A DNA stretch of 64,000 bases, from assembly GCA_027494015.1 (NCBI GenBank), contig JAOSJP010000002.1, positions 74,680 through 138,679 of the forward strand, in the 5' to 3' direction. This document shows positions 8,277-17,930 of the stretch, piece after piece. Within the stretch, counting starts at the first letter, position 1, and each line of letters opens with the position of its first letter. The notes beneath the pieces were generated by a model. It was not told the origin of the DNA and searched no databases. It saw only the letters and a list, made by a program, of their open reading frames with translations. The translations under genes were made by a program, and so were the position numbers. Source of the stretch: Anaerolineae bacterium. Lineage in GTDB: Bacteria; Chloroflexota; Anaerolineae; Aggregatilineales; Aggregatilineaceae.

Positions 8277-10914
8277 ATGCCGGATGATGCAGGCGGCGTG
8301 GCGCATGATGTGCCGCGCCGCCGACCGTGGCTCCAGACGACAGGGGCCAGCCGCGAGCTTTGGACGGCGTGGCTGGCCCTTGTAGTCGTGGTGGGAGCGG
8401 TGGTGCTGCTCATGGTGAGCGTGAGCCTGGCGGTGAGCCGCGACCCGCTGCTGATGCCCCTGGACGACACCTACATTCATTTCCAGTATGCGCGCCAGTG
8501 GGCGGCGGGCCAGCCGATGACCTACTATCCGGGCGATCCGCCGACCTCCGGCGCGACCAGCCTGCTCTACGCGCCGCTGCTGGCGCTCGGCTATGCGGCG
8601 GGCTTCGATGGCTGGGCGCTGGCGACCTGGGCGCTGGGCGTCGGCGCGCTGGCTTTCTTCGGATCGGCATGGCTGGTCTATCTGATCGGGCGGGCGAGTC
8701 CGCTGGCCGAGGAGCCGGGCGGGGCCGGCTACGCGCTGGCGCTGGCGCTGGCCTACGCCGTGACGGGGCCGTTCGTGTGGGCGGCGCTCAGCGGCATGGA
8801 GACGGCGCTCTTCCTCTTCCTCACCCTGCTGACCTTCTATGCCGCACAGGAGGATCGCTTCCGCCTGACGGTGGCGGCGGGGACGTTGACGGTGCTGACC
8901 CGCCCGGAAGGCGTCATCGTGGCGGCGCTGGCGGTGATGGCCCTGGCCGCCCGGCAGAAGTGGCCGCGCGGGGGGCAGGAGCGGCTGCGCCGGGGTGCGC
9001 TGCTTGGCCTGCCGGTTGTGGCGGCGCTGATCCAGCCCGCGCTCAACTGGGCGGCGACGGGCAGCGCGTCGGCGTCGGGGATGCAGGCCAAGTCGCTGCT
9101 GGCGAACGCGGGCGCGCCGCTCAGCGAGCGGCTGGCGGACGCGCTCTCGTCCTTCGGGCGCATGTGGGGCGAGCTGCTCGTCGGGCGCAGCGCGGACTTC
9201 GGCAGCTTCACCTCGCCGCTGCTGGCCCCGGCGGCGCTGGGCGCTTTGCTGGCGGGCACGTGGCTGGCCTGGCGGGGGCGGCGAGTCAACGCAGCGGCGC
9301 TGGCGCTGGCGACGATCCTGCTGCTGACGGCGGCGGTCGCCACGCTCGACACGGCCTTCTGGCAGTTCAAACGCTACCAGCTTCCGGTGATGGCGCTGTT
9401 CTACCCGGCGGCGGCGTGGACGGCGCGCGGGCTGGGCGACGAGCTGGCCGCGCGCAAGGGGTGGCGACCCTGGCGCTGGGCGCTGCCCGCGCTGATACTC
9501 CTCCCCTCGCTGCTGACGGCGCTGAGCTTCGCCCGCTATTACGGCGAGAATGTGGACGATAGTGCGCGATCAGCAGGTGCCGATGGCCCGCTGGGCGCGC
9601 GCCAATCTGCCGGAGGGACAGCGCGTCGGCGTGCACGACGTGGGCATGATGGGCTACTTCAGTGAGCATCCGCTGTACGATGTGGTTGGCCTGACGCTGC
9701 CCGGCCCGGCCCCCTCGTGGCGACAAGGCCCCGGCGCAATCTACGAGCACATGGCTCACAGCCGCTACCGGCCCGGCGCGTTCGCCATTTACCCGGACGT
9801 GCAGGGGCTGCGCTACCTGCTGGATGCGGGCATCTTCGGCGATGTGCTGGCCGAGTTCCCGGTGACGTTGGGCGAGCACAACGTCGCGGCGGCGACGGGC
9901 TACCAGGCGGTGTACGCGGCGGACTGGAGCACGACGCGCCCGGAGGAGATCGCCGCGCAAGCGTCCACGCTGGAGGCGGTGCGCGGATTGGCGCTCGTGG
10001 ATGCGGTGGATGTCGCCGACCTGGGCAGCGAGGATGCGCACGATTACGCCTGGTGGCAGGATGAGTCCCCGCCCGGCTTTGTCACTGAGGTCTACACGCA
10101 CTGGTACCACGCCTGCGGACTGCCGGACGAGGGAGCGTGCCGGGCGACCGACGGCGGGCGCGTCCTGACCGGCGGCGAGTCGTTCACCTTGCGCACGCGG
10201 CCCGGCGAAGACCTGCTGCTGGTGACGCGCGTGCACGGGCGGACGAGCGTGCCGCTGGCGATCTTCGTGAACGGCGTCCGCGTCGCGCAGCGCGCCCAGC
10301 CCGCTGTGCCGGGGCGCTGGGTGGAGATCGTCACCTGGGTGCCCGCCGCGCAGATCACCGGGACGCGCACGCGGGTGCGCATCGAGGCGGATGTATACGA
10401 CTCCCGCACCGACGCCTATTCACCATACTACCACTGGGCGTATCAGGGGGCTTTCCAGCGGCAGGAGGCGAGCGAGGGGCAGCCGGTCGCTGTCTTCGGC
10501 GAAGATGGCACCGTGCGCCTGCTTGAGGTGGCGCTCACCTACGCGCCGCCTGTTGACGGCGCGGGCGGGCAGGTGGCGGTGCGGGCGGTGTGGCAGGGAC
10601 CAGCGCCCGGCGCAGGGGACGGCGTGATCTTCGTACACCTGTATAATAAGGGCAGGCTAGACGCGGAGCCGGTCGCGCAGGTGGTCACCCGCCCCGGCGG
10701 AGGGACATTGCCGCCAGCCAACTGGCTGCCCGGCACCCTGACCGACACGTACACGGTTCCGCTGCCCGCAGACCTGCCCCCCGGTGGGTATGTCGTGGCG
10801 CTGGGCATGTTCGAGGCGCGCACGGGCGTTCGCTATCCGGTGACGGGCGCGGGCGCTGGCCCTGACCGGCGCCTGTTTGTCGGTGAGATCGTGGTTGAGG
10901 AGACTGAACAGTGA
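8277..10914 (+). CDS. Polytopic GT-C-type glycosyltransferase-like membrane protein, frame-broken
   Basis: The N-terminal part (8277 to about 9550) has many hydrophobic helices and a loop PLDDTYIHFQYARQWAAGQ, resembling the D-D/acidic first loop of dolichyl-phosphate-mannose/ArnT-like GT-C enzymes. Near 9550 the frame must advance one base to continue as TIVRDQQVPMARWARANLP and then a soluble C-terminal region ending at 10914, including PYYHWAYQGAF and a beta-rich segment. Together they make about 878 residues. I treat the two open frames as one gene because both halves make a continuous family-like protein with no start signal for the second. It lies between a thioesterase and xdhD, overlapping xdhD by four bases. 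Confidence 0.65.
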
Positions 10915-13900
10915 AGATTGCCTTTTCGCTCAATGGCGAGGCGGTGGCGCTGGACGCCGCGCCGAATGAGAGTCTATTGCGCCTGCTGCGCCGTCACGGT
11001 GTTTTTGGCGTCAAGTACGGCGACGGCCAGGGCGTGAGCGGCGCGGATGTGCTGCTGCTGGACGGCGCGCCGGTTGTCTCGTCGCTGATCCTGGCGGCGC
11101 AGGTCGCTGGGCGTTCGGTGGTCACGATTGAGGGCATTGGCGGGACGCAGGAACGCGGATGGCGCGGCTCGGAGCCGCTGCACCCGCTTCAGGTGGCTTT
11201 TGTGGAGACGGGGGCTATTCAGTGTGGTTACTGCACCCCGGCGATGATCCTGGCGGCGAAGGCGCTGCTGGCGCGCAAGCCGAACCCGACCGAACGCGAC
11301 GTGCGCGAGGCGCTGGCCGGTGTGTTGTGCCGCTGCACGGGCTACGTCAAGCCGGTGGAGGCGGTGCTGCGCGCGGCGGCGGCGCTGCGTGGCGAGGAGG
11401 TTCCCCCGATCGGGCCAGAGCGGGCGATTCCGGTGCCAGCGGAGGTCTTCACGCGCCCGGCGACCTGGGACGATGACGCGCTGCCCCTCGCCGATGCTCC
11501 GCAGGGGGGGCTGGGCGCGCCGCAGGTGACCACGCGGACGCTGCCGGTGATGCTTGTCGCGCCGGAGGTGGACACGCTGCAACAGGTGGGCAAGCCGGCG
11601 CGCAAGGTGGACGCACGCAAGCTCGTGCAGGGCAAGCCGGCCTTCACCGACGATATTGAGTTTCGCGGGATGCTGGTCGGCAAGCTGTTGCTCAGCCCGC
11701 ACGCGCACGCGCTCATCAAGCGCATTGACGCCAGCCGGGCGCGCGCGCTGCCCGGCGTGCACGCCGTGCTGACTCACGAAGACCTGCCGCGCGTGCCGTA
11801 CACGACGGCGGGGCAGAGCGACCCGGAGCCGGGGCCGCACGACAATTACAGCCTGGACACCAAGGTGCGCTTCGTCGGCGACCGGGTGGCGGCGGTGGCG
11901 GCAGAGACGGAGGAGATCGCGCTCAAGGCGCTGGCGCTGATCGAGGTCGAGTACGAGTTGCTGCCGGCGATCTTCGACCCGCGCGAGAGCATGAAAGCGG
12001 GCGCGCCCGTCTTGCACGACGAGCCGGAAAGCTGGCACATCGAGGACAAGGCGCGCAACCTGGCCGCCGTCATTGATTGGGAAGTGGGCGATGCGGAGGC
12101 GGGCTTCGCCCAGGCTGACCGCATCTTCGAGGCGGTGTACTACAGCCCAAAGGTGCAGCAGACGCCGCTGGAGCCGCACGTCGTGGTGACGTGGTGGGAC
12201 GAGGACGACCGCCTGGTGATCCGCACGAGCACGCAGGTGCCGTTCCACGCGCGGCGCATCCTGGCCCCTGTGCTCGGCCTGCCGGAGAAGCGCATCCGCG
12301 TGATCAAGCCGCGCATCGGCGGCGGCTTCGGCGTCAAGCAGGAAGTGCTGATCGAGGACATCTGCGCCCACCTGACCATCGCCACCGGTCGCCCGGTGCG
12401 GCTGGAATACACGCGCGAAGAGGAATTCTACGCCAGCCGCTCGCGGCACCCCATGTACCTGACGCTGAAGACGGGCGTGACCCGCGACGGGAAGATCGTC
12501 GCCAACCAGTTGCACGCGCTCAGCGACACCGGGGCTTGCGGCGCGCACGCCATGACGGTGGCGGGCAACACGGGCCACAAGGCCATGTCGCTCTATAATG
12601 CGCCGAACATCAAGTTCCGTGCGGAGGTGGTCTACACCAACACGCCGCCGAGCGGCGCGTATCGCGGCTATGGCGTGCCGCAGGGCTTTTGGGCGGTGGA
12701 ACAGCAGATGGAATGGATCGCCCGCGAGATGGGCTGGGACCCGCTGGAGTTTCGCCTGAACAATGCGATCAAGAGCGGCGACGAGCACCCCGCCAGCAAA
12801 GCCTGGAGCGAGGGGCGCGAGGCGGCGCCGGAGTTCATCCAGTCGTGCGGGCTGGCCGAGTGCGTGGAGCAGGGGGCGAAGGCGATCCGCTGGCACGAGC
12901 GGTTCGGCAACCCCGCCTGGCACCAGGTGCCGGGCAAGCCTCATCTGCGGCGGGGCATCGGCGTGGCGGCGGTGATGCAGGGGACGGCCATCCCCCGCCT
13001 GGACATGGGCGCGGCCAGCATCAAGATCAACGACGATGGCTCGTTCAACCTGCTGGTGGGCGCGACTGACCTGGGCACCGGCTCCGATACCGTGCTGACG
13101 CAGATGGCGGCGGAGGTGCTCGGCTGCGCGCCGGAGGACTTCATCACCTACTCGTCAGACACGGACTTCACCCCGTTCGACAAGGGCGCGTATGCGTCGA
13201 GCACGACGTACATCTCCGGGCGGGCGACGGTGCTCGCCGCCGAGAAGGTCGCCGCGCAGATGCGCGAAGTCGCCGCGCGGATGCTCAGCCAGCAGGACGA
13301 GAGCGCGCCACCCGTCGCGCCGGAGGACATTGTGCTGCGCGACCGGGCTGCCCACGCGCCGGACGGTCGCAGCGTGACGCACCGCGAGATCGCGCTCAAC
13401 AGCCTGCACCACGAGCACCAGCAGCAGATCATGGCCACAGCCAGCTACGTCAGCCCGGACTCGCCGCCGCCCTTCGCCGCGCAGTACGTGGCGGTGACGC
13501 TGGATACGGAGACGGGCCAGTTCACGGCAGACGAGATGGTGATGGCCGTTGACGGCGGGGTGATCGTCAACCCGGTGACGGCCAGCGGCCAGATCGAGGG
13601 GGGCATGGTGCAGGCGCTGGGCTACGGACACTGCGAGGAGATGGTCTTCGACGCTGAGGGGCGCATGACCAACCCGCAGTTCGGCCCGTACAAGATTTAC
13701 CGCGCCGACGAGATGCCGGAGATGGGCGTCATCTTCATCGAAACCTACGAGCCGAGCGGGCCGTTCGGGGCGAAGGCCGTCGCCGAGATTCCGCTGGACG
13801 GCGTGGGGCCGGCGCTGGCGAATGCGCTGTACGACGCGGCGGGAATCCGCATGACGCACGGGCCGCTGCTGCCGGAGCGCGTCTGGCGGGCGCTGCGCCA

Positions 13901-13919
13901 GCAGGCGCAGGCTGGGTGA
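10911..13919 (+). CDS. xdhD: XdhD-like molybdenum hydroxylase (Fe-S plus molybdopterin domains), first [2Fe-2S] site degenerate
   Basis: A 1002-residue fusion of a small Fe-S subunit (about 1-160) and the Mo-binding large subunit (about 220-1000). The plant-type ferredoxin motif has lost all four cysteines: positions 38, 43, 46 and 58 are Asp, Ser, Asp and Ser. The second cluster is intact, with CGYC at 105-108 and CRC at 140-142. The Mo domain shows GGGFGVKQE, SGAYRGYGVPQ and the terminal GAKAVAEIPLDG, whose Glu matches the catalytic residue of xanthine dehydrogenases. E. coli XdhD (YgfN), as I recall it, has a similar cysteine-free first site. No FAD domain is fused. The substrate may be a purine or another N-heterocycle; selenium use is inferred only from YqeB/YqeC downstream. 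Confidence 0.85.
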   Translation: MKIAFSLNGEAVALDAAPNESLLRLLRRHGVFGVKYGDGQGVSGADVLLLDGAPVVSSLILAAQVAGRSVVTIEGIGGTQERGWRGSEPLHPLQVAFVETGAIQCGYCTPAMILAAKALLARKPNPTERDVREALAGVLCRCTGYVKPVEAVLRAAAALRGEEVPPIGPERAIPVPAEVFTRPATWDDDALPLADAPQGGLGAPQVTTRTLPVMLVAPEVDTLQQVGKPARKVDARKLVQGKPAFTDDIEFRGMLVGKLLLSPHAHALIKRIDASRARALPGVHAVLTHEDLPRVPYTTAGQSDPEPGPHDNYSLDTKVRFVGDRVAAVAAETEEIALKALALIEVEYELLPAIFDPRESMKAGAPVLHDEPESWHIEDKARNLAAVIDWEVGDAEAGFAQADRIFEAVYYSPKVQQTPLEPHVVVTWWDEDDRLVIRTSTQVPFHARRILAPVLGLPEKRIRVIKPRIGGGFGVKQEVLIEDICAHLTIATGRPVRLEYTREEEFYASRSRHPMYLTLKTGVTRDGKIVANQLHALSDTGACGAHAMTVAGNTGHKAMSLYNAPNIKFRAEVVYTNTPPSGAYRGYGVPQGFWAVEQQMEWIAREMGWDPLEFRLNNAIKSGDEHPASKAWSEGREAAPEFIQSCGLAECVEQGAKAIRWHERFGNPAWHQVPGKPHLRRGIGVAAVMQGTAIPRLDMGAASIKINDDGSFNLLVGATDLGTGSDTVLTQMAAEVLGCAPEDFITYSSDTDFTPFDKGAYASSTTYISGRATVLAAEKVAAQMREVAARMLSQQDESAPPVAPEDIVLRDRAAHAPDGRSVTHREIALNSLHHEHQQQIMATASYVSPDSPPPFAAQYVAVTLDTETGQFTADEMVMAVDGGVIVNPVTASGQIEGGMVQALGYGHCEEMVFDAEGRMTNPQFGPYKIYRADEMPEMGVIFIETYEPSGPFGAKAVAEIPLDGVGPALANALYDAAGIRMTHGPLLPERVWRALRQQAQAG

Positions 13920-13935
13920 GCCGAAAGGAGCGGTT

Positions 13936-14760
13936 GTGAGCGAAGATCGAGCCGTGTTTGAGGCCGCGCTCGCCGCCCAGCAGGACGGGCGGCCCGCTGC
14001 GCTGGCCATTGTCGTGGAGACGCAAGGCTCCGTCCCGCGCCAGGCGGGGAGCAAGATGCTGGTCTGGCCGGACGGGCAGATCGTCGGCACAGTGGGTGGC
14101 GGGCAGATGGAAGCGTTTGTCATCGCCGAGGCGCAGGCGGCCATGCGCAGCGGAGAGAGCCGCATCGTCAGCTATGACCTGGCCGATCCGCAGTCTGGCG
14201 ATCCGGGCGTGTGCGGCGGGTCGGTGCGCATTTATGTGGAGCCGCTGCTGCCTCCGGCGACGGTGCTGGTCATCGGCGCCGGGCACGTCGGCAAGGCTGT
14301 TGCGGAGCTGGCGAAATGGCTCGGCTATCGTGTCGCCGTCAGCGATGACCGGCCTGACTACGCTACGCCGGAGCAGATGCCCGGCATGGATGGGTACCTG
14401 ACGGTTGCGCCGGGCGACCTGGCCGAACAGACCCCGATCACGGCGCGGACGTATATCGTCGCCGTGACGCGCGGACTGATCGTGGACGAGGCGCTGCTGC
14501 CCGCGCTGCTGCGCACGGATGCGCCCTACATCGGGCTGATCGGGAGCCGCCGGCGCTGGATGATCACGGCGGAGGCGCTGCGCGCGAAGGGGGTGGCGCA
14601 GGCCGACCTCGACCGCGTTCACGCCCCGATCGGCCTGTCCATCGGCGCTGAGACGCCGAAGGAGATCGCCGTGAGCATCATGGGCGAGGTGATCCGGGCG
14701 CAGCGCGGCGGCAGCGGGGAGTCGCTGCAATGGTCGGGCAAGCCCCCTGAGCGGGGGTGA
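13936..14760 (+). CDS. xdhC: XdhC-family molybdenum hydroxylase maturation factor
   Basis: A 274-residue XdhC/CoxI-like protein that binds molybdenum cofactor, helps sulfurate it and inserts it into hydroxylases. The N-terminal XdhC domain has ETQGSVPRQAGSKMLV and GTVGGGQMEA; the C-terminal Rossmann part has VLVIGAGHVGKAVAELA near residue 115 and LIGSRRRW near 200, followed by IGLSIGAETPKEIA. The GTG start follows an AAAGGAG site and lies 16 bases after xdhD, so it probably serves xdhD and the coxMS/coxL pair downstream. Confidence 0.92.
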   Translation: MSEDRAVFEAALAAQQDGRPAALAIVVETQGSVPRQAGSKMLVWPDGQIVGTVGGGQMEAFVIAEAQAAMRSGESRIVSYDLADPQSGDPGVCGGSVRIYVEPLLPPATVLVIGAGHVGKAVAELAKWLGYRVAVSDDRPDYATPEQMPGMDGYLTVAPGDLAEQTPITARTYIVAVTRGLIVDEALLPALLRTDAPYIGLIGSRRRWMITAEALRAKGVAQADLDRVHAPIGLSIGAETPKEIAVSIMGEVIRAQRGGSGESLQWSGKPPERG

Positions 14761-14784
14761 GCGAGCGAAGAAGAAAGTGCTGCG

Positions 14785-15393
14785 GTGAGAATTCTGGCGG
14801 TCAGCGATGCGGTGCAGCCCCAACTGCACGAGCCGGCGTATCTGCGCAGGACCTACGCGGATGTGGATGTCCTGGTGAGCTGCGGCGATATGCCGGTCGA
14901 ATACCTGGATTTCATCGGGACGGTATTGACGCTGCCGCTCCTGTACGTGCGAGGCAACCACGACATCCACTACGCGCCCCAGCATCCCGGCGGAGATGAT
15001 CTGCACCTGCGCTTCCTCAAGTTCCAGCGCCACCTGTTCGTGGGGCTGGAAGGATCCGTCTGCTACAACAAAGGCGACGCGCAGTATACGCAGGGCGAGA
15101 TGATGATCAAGGTGCTGCGCCTGTTGCCGCGCCTGGCGGTGCGACGGGCGTGGGCGGGCTATGGCGCGCATGTGCTGGTGGCGCACTCTCCGCCGCGCCA
15201 CATCCACGATATCGCAGAAGACTATGCTCATCGCGGGTTCAACGCTTTCCGGATGCTGATGCGCGTGGGACGGCCCATGTTTCTGCTGCACGGCCATGTG
15301 GACACGTGGGATAATCGCCGTCCCCGGCAGACGGTCTTCGCCGGCACGACCGTGCTCAACGTCAACCCGTACATGGTCGTAGACGTTCCCTGA
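14785..15393 (+). CDS. Calcineurin-like metallophosphoesterase
   Basis: A 202-residue metallophosphoesterase. It begins RILAVSDAVQPQL, where the Asp of the first motif (normally D-x-H) is followed by Ala rather than His; SCGDMPVEYLD gives the GD motif, YVRGNHDIHY the GNHD motif, VAHSPPRHIHD and LLHGHVD the late metal histidines. One metal ligand may therefore be altered. The GTG start lies 24 bases after xdhC. The substrate is unknown; association with the molybdenum hydroxylase genes may be functional or only positional. Confidence 0.8.
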   Translation: MRILAVSDAVQPQLHEPAYLRRTYADVDVLVSCGDMPVEYLDFIGTVLTLPLLYVRGNHDIHYAPQHPGGDDLHLRFLKFQRHLFVGLEGSVCYNKGDAQYTQGEMMIKVLRLLPRLAVRRAWAGYGAHVLVAHSPPRHIHDIAEDYAHRGFNAFRMLMRVGRPMFLLHGHVDTWDNRRPRQTVFAGTTVLNVNPYMVVDVP

Positions 15394-15402
15394 GAGGGGG
15401 AC

Positions 15403-15595
15403 GGGTGCGTGCAAAATCTGTCAGGTAGAGGTGCTGCTCTGCTGCGCCCTGGTTGACCTCACCCCCGCTCGGCGCTGACGCGCCTCGCCGCCCCCTCTCC
15501 GTCAACGGAGAGGGGGCAAGCCGAGCGGGGCGAGGCTGGGGGTGAGGTCAATATCCCCGCGTCCAGCGAGTCGCTGTCAACTTTTGCACGCACCC
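15403..15595 (-). repeat. MITE-like element, family A (copy 1, reverse orientation)
   Basis: A 193-base element bounded by GGGTGCGTGCAAAA and its inverse TTTTGCACGCACCC. The inside is almost one large hairpin: TGACCTCACCCCC pairs with GGGGGTGAGGTCA and a CCCCCTCTCCG/CGGAGAGGGGG stem is nested at its centre. It lies between the metallophosphoesterase and coxMS, and is the clearest intact copy of a family found at least seven times in the window. No ORF is plausible inside. Confidence 0.85.
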
Positions 15596-15610
15596 GCGGG
15601 GGACTCTGCT

Positions 15611-15658
15611 TTAGGCAAGTGCTCTCTTCTATGCTAGTATTGCTCCTGCACGAGCAAT
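15611..15658 (+). promoter_or_regulatory. Candidate promoter and operator-like inverted repeat before coxMS
   Basis: TTAGGC (15611-15616) and TAGTAT (15635-15640) are 18 bases apart. Immediately downstream lies the inverted repeat TTGCTC-6-GAGCAA (15641-15658), where transcription would begin. The promoter match is only moderate. Confidence 0.35.
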
Positions 15659-15690
15659 GGACAGGTGACCACAAAGGACAGGGTTAGTGC

Positions 15691-17118
15691 ATGTGGCAGA
15701 ATTACTATAGCGTTACGTCCGTCGAAGAGGCACTCGAACTGCTGGCGCAGTTCGGGGCGCAGGCGCGCATTGTCGCTGGCGCGACCGACTTGCTGCTGGA
15801 ATTGGAGCGCGGCGGGCGGGCCGGTGTGGATACGCTGGTGGACATCACGCGCGTGCCCGGCCTGGACCAGATTACTGTGCATGGCGACACCATCCGGCTT
15901 GGCCCGCTGGTGACGCACAACCATCTCGTGGGCAGCCGGATTGTCGTTGAGCGGGCGCTGCCACTGGCGCAGGCCGCGTGGAGCGTGGGCGCGCCGCAGA
16001 TTCGTAACCGGGGCACGGTGGCCGGGAACGTGATCACGGCCAGCCCGGCCAACGACACGATCACCCCGCTGTGGGCGCTGGGCGCAACCGTGACACTGAC
16101 CTCGTTGCGTGGCGAGCGCACGCTGGATTTCCCGTCGTTCTACAAGGGCGTGCGCCAGACGGCACTGGCTCCCGACGAGATGCTGACCGCGATCACTTTC
16201 TCGGCGCTGGGCAGGCACGAGCGCGGCGTTTTCCTCAAGCTGGGGCTGCGCAACGCCCAGGCGATCTCGGTGGTCAACGCGGCGGTGGTGCTCGGCTTTG
16301 AGGGAGAGACCATCACCCGCGCGGCGGTCACGCTGGGCAGTGTGGCCCCGACGATTCTGCGCGTGCCCGTCGTCGAGCAGTACTTGCAGGGCAGGGCGCT
16401 GAGCGACGAGGTGATCCGCGAGGCGGCGCGCCTGGGGGCAGCAGCGCCCACGCCCATTGACGACGTGCGCAGCGGCGCGGCCTACCGCACGGAGATGTGT
16501 CGCGTGCTGGTGGCGCGGGCGTTGCGGGCGCTGCGCGCGGGGTCCGAGCGTGCGGGTTGGCCGGATGACCCGGCCATGCTGTGGGGCGCTCACCGGGCGA
16601 CGGTGCAGCAGCCGCTGCCAGCAGCCGTTCGCCATGAAGACGATCTGGGCGATACGATTGTCACGACGGTGAACGGCAAGACCTACTCGATCACCGGCGC
16701 GTCAAACAAGACGCTGCTCCGCTTTCTGCGCGAGGATGTGGGCCTGACGGGCACCAAAGAAGGCTGCGCCGAGGGTGAATGTGGCGCGTGCACTGCGTAC
16801 CTCGACGGTGTGGCGGTGATGGCCTGCCTGGTGCCTGCGCCGCGCGCGCACGGCGCGCAGATCACGACGGTTGAGGGGCTGGCAGCAGAGGACGGGGCGC
16901 TGCACCCGTTGCAGCAGGCCTTCGTAGACACAGGCGCGGTCCAATGCGGGTACTGCACGCCGGGCTTCCTGATGTCCGGCGTGAAGCTGCTGGAAGAGCA
17001 CCCTCACCCGACGCGCGCCCAGATCGAGCAGAGCATCACCGGCAACCTGTGCCGCTGCACGGGGTACTACAAGATCGTGCAGGCGTTCGAGCAGGCCGCC
17101 CAGGGGGATGGTGCTTGA
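15691..17118 (+). CDS. Molybdenum hydroxylase FAD subunit fused to [2Fe-2S] subunit (CoxM-CoxS type)
   Basis: A 475-residue fusion. Residues 1 to about 290 form the FAD subunit, with IVAGATDLLLEL for the pyrophosphate, IRNRGTVAGNVITASPAND as the second FAD loop and a CODH-type C-terminal domain. Residues about 325-475 form the ferredoxin-like small subunit with both clusters intact: GCAEGECGAC plus a later Cys for the first, and CGYC and CRC for the second. These electron-transfer parts are usually separate polypeptides. The Mo-binding partner is the CoxL-like gene at 17.9 kb. XdhD upstream lacks its own first cluster and FAD domain and could also use this fusion (inference). Confidence 0.88.
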   Translation: MWQNYYSVTSVEEALELLAQFGAQARIVAGATDLLLELERGGRAGVDTLVDITRVPGLDQITVHGDTIRLGPLVTHNHLVGSRIVVERALPLAQAAWSVGAPQIRNRGTVAGNVITASPANDTITPLWALGATVTLTSLRGERTLDFPSFYKGVRQTALAPDEMLTAITFSALGRHERGVFLKLGLRNAQAISVVNAAVVLGFEGETITRAAVTLGSVAPTILRVPVVEQYLQGRALSDEVIREAARLGAAAPTPIDDVRSGAAYRTEMCRVLVARALRALRAGSERAGWPDDPAMLWGAHRATVQQPLPAAVRHEDDLGDTIVTTVNGKTYSITGASNKTLLRFLREDVGLTGTKEGCAEGECGACTAYLDGVAVMACLVPAPRAHGAQITTVEGLAAEDGALHPLQQAFVDTGAVQCGYCTPGFLMSGVKLLEEHPHPTRAQIEQSITGNLCRCTGYYKIVQAFEQAAQGDGA

Positions 17119-17143
17119 AAGACCTCGTGGGCGGAGGGGGGTG

Positions 17144-17224
17144 GGATTTCGGATTTCGGATTGCGGATTGCGAAATTCGGATTGGAAACTTAGAAGAATT
17201 CGGATTGCGAAATTCGGATTTGAA
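17144..17224. repeat. AT-richer imperfect tandem repeat
   Basis: A local low-GC patch with reiterated ATTTCGGATT, GGATTGCG and GAAATTCGGATT words, between coxMS and a small membrane protein. Base composition differs sharply from the flanks. It has no coding signal. Repeats of this kind occur scattered in many environmental genomes. Confidence 0.6.
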
Positions 17225-17301
17225 ACCCCTGCTCCGCACGGGGAGAGGGGCGGGGGTGCGGTTGGGGGGATCAGGGCCGCGCGTGACGGGAGGAGGGGGC
17301 A

Positions 17302-17751
17302 ATGAGCAGGTATGTGCCTCAGAAGCGGGAGCGGCGGGTGAATCGCTGGCTGCCGATCATTGGCCTGACGCTGGCGGCTCTGCTGGCGGTCGCGTCTTAT
17401 CTGATCGCTTTCCCGCTGGTCGAGCTGGGCCGCGATCAGAGCGAAACCATTGACGATGCCTACGGCGACCTGCGCGAGCAGTTCGCCGGCTATGACTGGT
17501 ACGCCGACAGCGAGCGCTATCACGGCAACAACATCGTCGAGATACTGGTCGCTGCGGTGCTGTGGCTGGTCTTGATGGGCCTGGCAATGCTGGCCGTCGG
17601 CCTGGCCACCTATGGCACCGACCCGGAGCGCCGCGCGTGGAAACAGATGGGGCCTCCCCCGGCCAACAAGAAGGCCGTCGTCAAACGGCTCAAAAAGGAC
17701 CTCAAAGAGGTGAAGCGGCAGCAACGGGAGTTCAAGCGCAAGAAAGGCTGA
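17302..17751 (+). CDS. Small hypothetical membrane protein
   Basis: A 149-residue protein with a basic N-terminus, two predicted transmembrane segments (about 17-37 and 77-100) separated by an acidic/aromatic loop, and a very basic C-terminal tail rich in Lys and Arg, likely helical. A GGAGG site precedes the start. It sits between coxMS and coxL on the same strand but has no similarity I recognise to hydroxylase components, so its presence there may be incidental. Confidence 0.65.
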   Translation: MSRYVPQKRERRVNRWLPIIGLTLAALLAVASYLIAFPLVELGRDQSETIDDAYGDLREQFAGYDWYADSERYHGNNIVEILVAAVLWLVLMGLAMLAVGLATYGTDPERRAWKQMGPPPANKKAVVKRLKKDLKEVKRQQREFKRKKG

Positions 17752-17930
17752 GCGGGGAGTTGGCCAGGCTGATTCCGGCTCGTGTGGGGGAATCTGTGTC
17801 TGGAGGCGCGCCGTTGCCTGATCCTCCTGACCGAGACCCTTTGACGTGGTGACGAACGCCCCCCAAGCCCGCGCAGCAGTGCCTGAACTTCCCCATGATG
17901 GAACTACATGGCAAGGAGTGCAGAGAAGCA

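Noticed and set aside
10974..12944. Long antisense open frames under xdhD and similar genes
   Set aside because: They are Arg/His/Ala-rich mirror frames expected in GC-rich coding DNA and show no domains.
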